Source: Actinomycetes bacterium | GTDB taxonomy: Bacteria; Actinomycetota; Actinomycetes; Actinomycetales; Cellulomonadaceae | Length of the DNA: 8,461 nucleotides | NCBI GenBank assembly: GCA_023401045.1 | Contig: JAEXEM010000378.1 | Span: forward strand, 1-8,461 | Direction: 5' to 3' | Part shown: in pieces, positions 1-7,462 of the stretch | Position numbering within the stretch: position 1 is the first letter of the stretch | Layout of the letters: every line of letters starts with the position of its first letter | The notes under the pieces: generated by a model | Seen by the model: the letters and a program-made list of their open reading frames with translations, nothing else | Databases searched by the model: none | Told to the model about the DNA's origin: nothing | Translations under genes and position numbers: made by a program

Positions 1-1034
1 CCGCCGAGCCGGGCGCCGCCGGCACGGTCGAGCCGGCGTCCGTCGAGGAGCTCGAGGTCCCCGACCTCTCCGCGCCGCCGGTCGAGACCCCGGCGCCCAC
101 GGCCGGCCGGTTGCGCCGCCTGCGCGAGCGGCTCGCCCGCTCCGGCTCGCCGCTCGGTGCGCGTCTGCTCGGCGTGCTCTCGCGGGACCACCTCACCGAG
201 GACGACTGGGACGAGATCGAGGAGACCCTCCTGCTCGCCGACGTCGGCGCAGGCCCCACCGAGGAGATCGTCGACGCCCTCCGCACCCGCGTCCGCGTCG
301 AGGGGCTGCAGGACGGGGAGCAGGCCCGCCGAGTGCTGCGCGAGCAGCTCCTCGCGCTCGTCGACCCCACGCTCGACCGCTCGCTGCGCACCGAGCCCGG
401 CAGGGCGGAGGACGGCAGCCCGGTGCCCGCGGTCGTCCTCGTCGTCGGCGTCAACGGCACGGGCAAGACGACGACCGTCGGCAAGCTCGCGCGCGTCCTC
501 GTCGCCGACGGCCGCTCGGTCGTCCTCGGCGCCGCCGACACGTTCCGGGCCGCGGCGGCCGACCAGCTCGAGACCTGGGGGTCCCGGGTCGGGGTGCGGA
601 CGGTGCGCGCCGACCGTGACGGCGCCGACCCGGCCGCCGTCGCGTTCGACGCGGTGCGCGAGGGGGTCGCGGAGGGCGCCGACGTCGTCCTCGTCGACAC
701 CGCGGGGCGCCTGCAGAACAAGGCGGGGCTCATGGACGAGCTCGGCAAGATCACGCGCGTCATCACGCGCACCGCGCCGCTGTCCGAGGTGCTCCTCGTC
801 CTCGACGCGACGACCGGGCAGAACGGCCTCAACCAGGCGCGCGTCTTCGGCGAGGTCGCCGGCGTCACCGGCATCGTCCTGACGAAGCTCGACGGCACGG
901 CCAAGGGCGGCATCGTCGTCGCGGTGCAGCGTCAGCTCGGCGTGCCCGTCAAGCTCGTCGGCCTGGGGGAGGGACCGGACGACCTCGCCCCCTTCGACCC
1001 CGAGGCCTTCGTCGACGGGCTGCTGGAGGCCTGA
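1..1034 (+). CDS. ftsY: Signal recognition particle receptor FtsY (5' end outside window)
   Basis: FtsY is the membrane-associated GTPase that docks the SRP-ribosome complex at the Sec translocon by pairing with Ffh. The reading frame is open from codon 3-5 at the left edge to TGA 1032-1034, giving about 343 visible residues. The true start and most of the acidic N-terminal A region lie upstream; the first ~36 visible residues are rich in Ala, Pro and Glu, as expected there. A TTG at 111 is in frame but is probably internal. After the helical N domain come the GTPase motifs: P-loop GVNGTGKTTTVGKLA (from 447), DTFRAAAADQLETW, DTAGRLQNK, TKLDGTAKGG, and the closing GLGEGPDDLAPFDPEAFV typical of FtsY rather than Ffh. 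The gene is followed by a strong hairpin, so it is probably transcribed separately from amtB. The family assignment is very secure. Confidence 0.97.
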   Translation, partial: AEPGAAGTVEPASVEELEVPDLSAPPVETPAPTAGRLRRLRERLARSGSPLGARLLGVLSRDHLTEDDWDEIEETLLLADVGAGPTEEIVDALRTRVRVEGLQDGEQARRVLREQLLALVDPTLDRSLRTEPGRAEDGSPVPAVVLVVGVNGTGKTTTVGKLARVLVADGRSVVLGAADTFRAAAADQLETWGSRVGVRTVRADRDGADPAAVAFDAVREGVAEGADVVLVDTAGRLQNKAGLMDELGKITRVITRTAPLSEVLLVLDATTGQNGLNQARVFGEVAGVTGIVLTKLDGTAKGGIVVAVQRQLGVPVKLVGLGEGPDDLAPFDPEAFVDGLLEA

Positions 1035-1047
1035 CGCGGGTGACCCG

Positions 1048-1074
1048 GCCTGCGGGACCGCGCGTCCCGCAGGC
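1048..1074 (+). terminator. Hairpin terminator after ftsY
   Basis: Bases 1049-1058 (CCTGCGGGAC) are perfectly complementary to 1064-1073 (GTCCCGCAGG) across a 5-nt loop. G1048-C1074 adds an 11th pair, and weaker pairing continues outward. It begins 14 nt after the ftsY stop. There is no T-run after the stem; many actinobacterial intrinsic terminators lack one. It probably ends the ftsY transcript and insulates it from the nitrogen-regulated amtB promoter region. Confidence 0.7.
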
Positions 1075-1092
1075 TGGACATCTGCCCAGCAC

Positions 1093-1108
1093 GAAACGCA
1101 ACGTTTAC
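1093..1108 (+). promoter_or_regulatory. Candidate GlnR half-site pair, distal
   Basis: GAAAC (1093-1097), six bases, then TTTAC (1104-1108). The two AC dinucleotides are exactly nine bases apart, matching the AC-N9-AC core described for actinobacterial GlnR; each half resembles GaAAc or gTnAc. It is a weaker match than the proximal copy. The AC in this pair and the AC in the next are 20 bp apart, not the ideal 22. Confidence 0.45.
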
Positions 1109-1123
1109 GCGGGGGGCGCCGCT

Positions 1124-1139
1124 GTCACCCGTGCGTAAC
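1124..1139 (+). promoter_or_regulatory. Candidate GlnR operator upstream of amtB
   Basis: GTCAC (1124-1128), six bases CCGTGC, then GTAAC (1135-1139). This is a close match to the GlnR box gTnAc-N6-GaAAc, with the AC-N9-AC core intact. It ends 79 nt before the amtB ATG, in the only sizeable intergenic gap of the nitrogen cluster. GlnR is the OmpR-type global nitrogen regulator of actinobacteria and activates amtB-glnK-glnD in Streptomyces and mycobacteria. I could not identify a convincing -10/-35 pair downstream, so the transcription start is not assigned. Confidence 0.6.
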
Positions 1140-1204
1140 GCGAGCGCCGGTCCCGTGAAACGGCCCCGCTCCACAGTTGTCCCCGTCCGGCCGCCCGGCT
1201 GGCG

Positions 1205-1211
1205 AGGGGAG
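1205..1211 (+). promoter_or_regulatory. Ribosome binding site of amtB
   Basis: AGGGGAG lies 7 nt before ATG 1219. This decides the start: an in-frame GTG at 1177 lacks such a site and would add 14 residues unlike any AmtB N-terminus. Confidence 0.75.
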
Positions 1212-1218
1212 AGCAGAC

Positions 1219-2867
<1,649 letters not shown>

Positions 2868-2869
2868 GC

Positions 2870-2876
2870 GGGAGGG
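2870..2876 (+). promoter_or_regulatory. Possible ribosome binding site of glnD, long spacing
   Basis: GGGAGGG is the only purine-rich site near the proposed glnD ATG at 2890, but it lies 13 nt away, longer than optimal. No other in-frame start lies between the site and 2890. In-frame alternatives downstream are GTG 2965 and ATG 3010, and neither has a clear site. The start of glnD is therefore the least certain of the complete genes here. Confidence 0.45.
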
Positions 2877-2889
2877 TCTCGCACCTCAG

Positions 2890-4686
2890 ATGACGAACGA
2901 ACGGCCGCCCGCGGGGGGCGCGGCCGGGAACGGGTCACCGCAGCAGGTCCCGCACCCCGCCGGGGTGCGGGACCTGCGTGCTGCACGGCTCGACCTGGCC
3001 GCACGGACGATGGGTCCCGGGAGCGACGGCACCGCGCGGCGACGCGCGATCGCCGAGCTCGTCGTCGGGGCACTGGCACGGCTGTGGACCGAGGCCACCG
3101 ACGGGCGCGACCTGCCCGGCGTGGCCCTCGGCGTCGTCGGCAGCATCGGGCGCGGTGACGCCAGCCCGGCCTCCGACCTCGACCTCCTGCTCGTGCACGA
3201 GGGGCGCGGGCACCCGCCCGACGAGCTCGCCGAGCTCGCGCAACGGCTCTGGTACCCCATCTGGGACGCCGGGCTCGACCTCGACCACTCGGTGCGCTCG
3301 CTCGCCCAGTGCCGGCAGGTGGCCTCGAAGGACCTGCCCGCGGCGGTCGGGCTGCTCGAGCTGCGGCCGGTCGCGGGCGACGGGGTCGTCATCGCCCGGG
3401 CGACGTCGGCGCTGCTCGCCGACTGGCGGTCGGCGGCGCGCCGCCGGCTGCCCGAGCTGCTCGCCTCGACCCGGCAGCGGGCCGAGCGGCACGGCGAGGT
3501 GGCCTACCTCATCGAGCCGGACCTCAAGGAGGCGCGCGGCGGGATCCGTGACGCCGTCGTGCTCTCGGCGCTCGCGGCCACCTGGCTCACCGACCGGCCG
3601 CACGGTGCCGTCGACCACGCCTACGCACACCTCCTCGACGTGCGCGACGCGCTGCAGGTGGTCACGCGGCGGCACACCAACCGCCTCCTGCAGGCCGACC
3701 AGGACGAGGTCGCGGCCCGCGTGGGGTTCGACGACCGCGACGACCTGCTGGCCTCGATCGCCGAGGCGGGGCGCGTCATCTCGTACGCGCTCGACACGAC
3801 GGCGCGCAACGCCAGGCAGGCGCTCCAGAGGCCCGCCCGTACGCCGCGCATCGTCCGGGGCCGGCGCACGCCGCCCCGCCTGCGGACCATCGCCGAGGGG
3901 CTCGTCGAGCACGACGGCGAGCTCGTGCTCGCCGTCGACGCGCGCCCCTCGGAGGACCCCGTGCTCTCGCTGCGGGCGGCCGCGACGGCCGCGAGGACCG
4001 GGCTCGTGCTCTCCCCGGTGACGGTGGCGAGCCTCGAGACCACCCCGCCGCTGCCGACGCCGTGGCCGCGCGCCGCGCGCCAGCACCTCGTCCACCTGCT
4101 CGGGTCCGGGCACGCGCAGGTGCCGGTGTGGGAGGCGCTCGACCTCGCCGGCGTCGTGACGACCTGGATCCCGGAGTGGGCGGGGGTGCGCAACAGGCCG
4201 CAGCGCTCGGCGATCCACCGGCACACCGTCGACCGGCACCTCGTCGAGACCGTCGCGCGGGCCGGGCGGGACCGGCGGTCGGTCGACGCCCCCGACACCC
4301 TGCTGCTCGCGGCGCTGCTGCACGACATCGGCAAGCGCGCCGGTGCCGGCGACCACAGCGTCGAGGGGGCGCGCCTGGCGTCGACGATCGTCGCCCGGAC
4401 GGGCTTCGGGCCGCAGGTGACGGCCGACGTCACCCGCCTCGTGCGGGAGCACCTCACGCTCGCCGAGCTGGCGACGACCGCCGACCCGGAGGACCCGGCG
4501 ACGGTCACCCGGCTCCTCGAGGCCGTCGACCACCGTGCCGACCTGCTCGTCCTGCTGCGCGCCCTCACGGAGGCCGACGCGTCGGCCGCCGGGCCGGTCG
4601 CGTGGACGACGTGGCGGGCGACCCTCGTCGACGACCTCACGACCAGGGCCACCCTCGCGCTGGCAGGTACCCTGGGACGTCCGTAG
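2890..4686 (+). CDS. glnD: PII uridylyl/adenylyl-transferase GlnD, lacking ACT domains
   Basis: GlnD attaches a nucleotide to the PII T-loop tyrosine when nitrogen is low and removes it when nitrogen is high. This copy has 598 residues, against about 890 in E. coli and about 800 in M. tuberculosis. The nucleotidyltransferase motif [18 protein letters not shown] is at 84-101, with metal-binding D96 and D98. [12 protein letters not shown] (125-136) and the GlnD hallmark [13 protein letters not shown] (209-221) follow. The HD hydrolase domain has IHRHTVDRH (442-450), ALLHDIGK (475-482; H478, D479), GDHSVEGA (487-494) and REH (519-521). The chain ends at [11 protein letters not shown]...LAGTLGRP, where the two ACT domains normally begin; they are absent. 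ffh starts only 28 nt later. ATG 2890 was chosen because it lies 22 nt after glnK with a purine-rich site upstream; recognisable homology begins near residue 26, so GTG 2965 or ATG 3010 remain possible. Both catalytic domains look intact. Whether it transfers UMP or AMP cannot be read from sequence. Confidence 0.93.
   Translation: MTNERPPAGGAAGNGSPQQVPHPAGVRDLRAARLDLAARTMGPGSDGTARRRAIAELVVGALARLWTEATDGRDLPGVALGVVGSIGRGDASPASDLDLLLVHEGRGHPPDELAELAQRLWYPIWDAGLDLDHSVRSLAQCRQVASKDLPAAVGLLELRPVAGDGVVIARATSALLADWRSAARRRLPELLASTRQRAERHGEVAYLIEPDLKEARGGIRDAVVLSALAATWLTDRPHGAVDHAYAHLLDVRDALQVVTRRHTNRLLQADQDEVAARVGFDDRDDLLASIAEAGRVISYALDTTARNARQALQRPARTPRIVRGRRTPPRLRTIAEGLVEHDGELVLAVDARPSEDPVLSLRAAATAARTGLVLSPVTVASLETTPPLPTPWPRAARQHLVHLLGSGHAQVPVWEALDLAGVVTTWIPEWAGVRNRPQRSAIHRHTVDRHLVETVARAGRDRRSVDAPDTLLLAALLHDIGKRAGAGDHSVEGARLASTIVARTGFGPQVTADVTRLVREHLTLAELATTADPEDPATVTRLLEAVDHRADLLVLLRALTEADASAAGPVAWTTWRATLVDDLTTRATLALAGTLGRP
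2943..2977 (+). repeat. Perfect 16-bp inverted repeat within 5' end of glnD
   Basis: Arm 2943-2958 (GCAGGTCCCGCACCCC) is the exact reverse complement of 2962-2977 (GGGGTGCGGGACCTGC), with the 3-nt loop GCC. It overlaps glnD codons 18-30. In RNA this would be a very stable stem, 75 nt downstream of the glnK stop. No T-run follows. It resembles a terminator or attenuator that would lower glnD expression relative to amtB-glnK, or a folded element controlling glnD translation. Its function is inference; the repeat itself is seen directly. Confidence 0.85.
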
Positions 4687-4714
4687 CCCGTCCGTCCGAC
4701 CCCGCGAGGCCAGG

Positions 4715-6316
4715 TTGTTCGCCACCCTCTCCGACCGTCTCACGTCGACGTTCAAGAACCTTCGCACGAAGGGTCGCCTCTCCGAGGCGGACATCGACGC
4801 GACGATCCGCGAGATCCGCCGCGCGCTGCTCGACGCCGACGTCGCGGTCCCGGTCGTCCGGCAGTTCACCGGCGCGGTGCGCGAGCGCGCGCTCTCGGCC
4901 GAGGTCTCGGGTGCCCTCAACCCGGCGCAGCAGGTCGTCAAGATCGTCAACGACGAGCTCGTCGCGATCCTCGGCGGACAGACGCGGACGCTGGCCTTCG
5001 CCAAGCAGCCGCCGACGGTCATCCTCCTCGCGGGTCTGCAGGGCGCGGGCAAGACGACCCTCGCGGGCAAGCTGGCCCGCTGGCTGCGCGAGCAGGGGCA
5101 CACGCCGCTGCTCGTCGCCGCGGACCTCCAGCGCCCCAACGCGGTCACGCAGCTCCAGGTCGTCGGCGAGCGCGCCGGCGTCCCGGTGTTCGCCCCTCAC
5201 CCCGGCAACCAGGGCGCGGACGACGTGCTGCCCGCCGGCGCCGACCCGGTCGCCGTCGCCCGTGCCGGTCTGGAGACCGCGCGCCAGAAGCAGCACGACG
5301 TCGTCGTCGTCGACACGGCCGGCCGCCTCGGCGTCGACGCCGAGCTCATGGCGCAGGCGTCGGACATCCGCGACGCGGTCGACCCGGACGAGATCCTCTT
5401 CGTCGTCGACGCGATGATCGGCCAGGACGCGGTGACGACCGCGCAGGCGTTCGCCGAGGGCGTCGGCTTCACCGGTGTCGTCCTCTCGAAGCTCGACGGC
5501 GACGCGCGCGGTGGTGCCGCGCTGTCGATCGCGAGCGTGACGGGCCGCCCGATCATGTTCGCCTCGACCGGTGAGAAGCTCACCGACTTCGAGGTGTTCC
5601 ACCCCGACCGCATGGCGTCGCGCATCCTCGACATGGGTGACGTCCTCACGCTCATCGAGCAGGCCGAGAAGGCGTTCGACGCCGAGCAGGCCGAGAAGAT
5701 GGCGGGCAAGCTCGTCAAGGGCGAGGACTTCACGCTCGAGGACTTCCTCGTCCAGATGCAGCAGCTGCGCAACATGGGCTCCATCAAGAAGATGTTCGGG
5801 ATGCTCCCGGGCATGGGGCAGATGCGTGAGGCGCTGGAGAACTTCGACGAGCGCGAGGTCGACCGCATCGAGGCGATGATCCGCTCGATGACCCCGGGTG
5901 AGCGGCAGAACCCGAAGATCATCAACGGCTCGCGCCGCGCCCGTATCGCCCGCGGCTCCGGCACGACGACGAGCGAGATCAACCAGCTGCTCGAGCGGTT
6001 CGAGGGCGCGAAGAAGATGATGCGCCAGATGGCCAAGGGCGGCGGCATGCCGGGGATGCCGGGCATGGGGAACCTGCCGGGCATGGGCGGCAAGAAGTCG
6101 CGCGGCAAGCAGGCGCCGGCCAAGCGCGTCAAGGGCGCCCGCTCGGGCAACCCCGCGAAGCGCGCCGAGCAGGAGCGCGCGGCCGCGGCGCGGGCTGCCG
6201 GCGAGGCGCCCGCGGGGTCCGCCTTCGGGCTCGGCGGCGGCGCGGCAAAGGAGCCGGCGGCGTTCGACCCGGCGAGCCTTCCCCCGGGCTTCGACGACCT
6301 CTTCAAGGGGCGCTGA
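4715..6316 (+). CDS. ffh: Signal recognition particle protein Ffh
   Basis: Ffh is the protein half of the bacterial SRP: with 4.5S RNA it binds hydrophobic nascent signal sequences and delivers ribosomes to FtsY. It has 533 residues, starting at TTG 4715 with GCGAGG 5 nt upstream; the resulting N-terminus FATLSDRLTSTFKNLRTKGR is exactly where Ffh homologues begin. N domain ~1-95; G domain with P-loop GLQGAGKTT (107-115), DLQRPNAVTQL (137-147), DTAGRL (200-205), SKLDGDARGG (258-267) and STGEKLTDFEVF (284-295). M domain ~325-440 has the SRP-RNA binding segment SRRARIARGSG (406-416) and a Met-rich finger region (MFGMLPGMGQM). The C-terminal tail (~441-533) has Gly/Met-Pro repeats, then a basic Ala/Lys-rich stretch ending LPPGFDDLFKGR, common in actinobacteria. 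It lies 28 nt after glnD and 7 nt before the amidohydrolase gene. Confidence 0.97.
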   Translation: MFATLSDRLTSTFKNLRTKGRLSEADIDATIREIRRALLDADVAVPVVRQFTGAVRERALSAEVSGALNPAQQVVKIVNDELVAILGGQTRTLAFAKQPPTVILLAGLQGAGKTTLAGKLARWLREQGHTPLLVAADLQRPNAVTQLQVVGERAGVPVFAPHPGNQGADDVLPAGADPVAVARAGLETARQKQHDVVVVDTAGRLGVDAELMAQASDIRDAVDPDEILFVVDAMIGQDAVTTAQAFAEGVGFTGVVLSKLDGDARGGAALSIASVTGRPIMFASTGEKLTDFEVFHPDRMASRILDMGDVLTLIEQAEKAFDAEQAEKMAGKLVKGEDFTLEDFLVQMQQLRNMGSIKKMFGMLPGMGQMREALENFDEREVDRIEAMIRSMTPGERQNPKIINGSRRARIARGSGTTTSEINQLLERFEGAKKMMRQMAKGGGMPGMPGMGNLPGMGGKKSRGKQAPAKRVKGARSGNPAKRAEQERAAAARAAGEAPAGSAFGLGGGAAKEPAAFDPASLPPGFDDLFKGR

Positions 6317-6323
6317 CCGGGAC

Positions 6324-7412
6324 GTGATCACGCACCTGCGCGGCACCGTCGTGCTCGACGACGAGCACGAGGTCGGTGAGGCGTGGGTCGTGGGGGAGCG
6401 GCTCACCCTCGAGCGGCCGTCGGGCGTGCCCGACACCGTTCTCGAGGGGTGGGTGCTGCCAGGGCTGGTCGACGTCCACTGCCACGTCGGGCTGGCGTCC
6501 GAGGGCGCCGTCGACCGGGCGACCGCCGAGGCGCAGGCGGTCGCGGACCGCGACTCCGGCGTCCTGCTCGTGCGGGACGCCGGGTCCCCGGCCGACACGC
6601 GGTGGGTGGACGACCGGCCCGACCTGCCGCGGCTGCTGCGCGCCGGCCGGCACCTCGCGCTGCCGAAGCGCTACCTGCGCCATTACGGCCGTGAGCTCGA
6701 CGACCCGTCGCAGCTGCCCACCGCCGTGGCCGAGGAGGCCGCTCGCGGTGACGGCTGGGTCAAGCTCGTCGCCGACTGGATCGACCGTGACCTCGGTCCC
6801 GACGGCGACCTGCGGCCGTTGTGGCCGGACGACGTGCTCGCCGAGGCGGTGGCCGTCGCGCACCGCGCCGGTGCGCGCGTGACGGCGCACACCTTCAGCC
6901 ACGAGGCGCTCGACGCGCTCCTCGACGCCGGGGTCGACTGCCTCGAGCACGCGACGGGTGCGACGCCCGCGCAGGTCGAGCGGATCGCCGCGGCGGGCGT
7001 CCCGGTGACCGCGACGCTGCTCCAGGTGGGCCAGTTCGAGGCGATCGCCGCGCAGGGCGAGGCGCGCTACCCGCGGTTCGCGCAGCGTATGCGCGCGATG
7101 CACGCCCGTCGGTACCAGCACGTGCGGGACCTGCACGACGCCGGTGTGCCAGTGCTCGTCGGCACGGACGCCGGCGGCAACATCGCGCACGGCCGGCTCG
7201 CCGACGAGGCTGCCGAGATGGTGCGGGCCGGGATCCCGGCGCGCGACGTCGTCGCCGCGGCCTCGTGGCGCACCCGCGCCTGGCTCGGGGTGCCGGGCAT
7301 CGCCGAGGGAGCCCCTGCCGACGTCGTCGTCCACGGTGCGGACCCACGTGCCGACATCGGTGCGCTCCGGGTGCCGACCGCCGTCGTCCTACGGGGGCGT
7401 CGGGTGCGCTGA
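6324..7412 (+). CDS. Amidohydrolase-superfamily metalloenzyme, substrate unknown
   Basis: A 362-residue cytoplasmic protein with no signal peptide. It has the amidohydrolase layout: a short N-terminal beta region (GTVVLDDEHEVGEAWVVGERL), then GLVDVHCHVGL with the metal pair H52 and H54. K147 in GWVKLVADW is a candidate carbamylated bridging lysine. H189 in VTAHTFSHEA, H209 in CLEHATG and D282 in GTDAGG complete a binuclear-type site. The C-terminal strands ADVVVHGADP and AVVLRGRRVR are typical of the imidazolonepropionase/prolidase-like branch. All expected metal ligands appear present, so it should be active; likely reactions are hydrolysis of an amide, dipeptide or cyclic amide, but the substrate cannot be named. 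Start GTG 6324 lies 7 nt after the ffh stop and AAGGGG sits 13 nt upstream inside ffh, so it is probably co-transcribed with ffh. M. tuberculosis carries a similar gene next to ffh (Rv2915c, from memory). Confidence 0.85.
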   Translation: MITHLRGTVVLDDEHEVGEAWVVGERLTLERPSGVPDTVLEGWVLPGLVDVHCHVGLASEGAVDRATAEAQAVADRDSGVLLVRDAGSPADTRWVDDRPDLPRLLRAGRHLALPKRYLRHYGRELDDPSQLPTAVAEEAARGDGWVKLVADWIDRDLGPDGDLRPLWPDDVLAEAVAVAHRAGARVTAHTFSHEALDALLDAGVDCLEHATGATPAQVERIAAAGVPVTATLLQVGQFEAIAAQGEARYPRFAQRMRAMHARRYQHVRDLHDAGVPVLVGTDAGGNIAHGRLADEAAEMVRAGIPARDVVAAASWRTRAWLGVPGIAEGAPADVVVHGADPRADIGALRVPTAVVLRGRRVR

Positions 7413-7428
7413 CGCCGCGCGTGCGGCG
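7413..7428. terminator. Small hairpin between convergent genes
   Basis: CGCCGC (7413-7418) pairs with GCGGCG (7423-7428) over the 4-nt loop GCGT, starting directly after the amidohydrolase stop. It lies in the 50-nt gap between two convergent genes, where a bidirectional terminator is expected. The stem is only 6 bp and no T-run follows on either strand, so the assignment is tentative. Confidence 0.35.
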
Positions 7429-7462
7429 GGCGGCAGGACACGTCGCGGTCGAGGACGACGCG

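Noticed and set aside
111..113. TTG at 111 as the start of ftsY
   Set aside because: The frame is open to the left edge and the upstream residues look like the acidic FtsY A region, so the gene probably begins outside the window.
1177..1218. Upstream in-frame GTG (1177) as the amtB start
   Set aside because: The extra 14 residues are not AmtB-like, and ATG 1219 has a good ribosome binding site 7 nt upstream.
4668..4673. TACCCT as a -10 element for an ffh promoter inside the end of glnD
   Set aside because: It fits TAnnnT and lies 41 nt before the ffh start, but no acceptable -35 hexamer occurs 16-19 bp upstream, and such hexamers are common by chance.
4687..4714. Possible frameshifted ACT domain remnant between glnD and ffh
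   Set aside because: Only 28 nt separate the genes, far too little for even part of an ACT domain.
7441..7460. Second hairpin (CGTCG with CGACG) in the gap between convergent genes
   Set aside because: A 5-bp stem with a 10-nt loop is expected by chance at this GC content.
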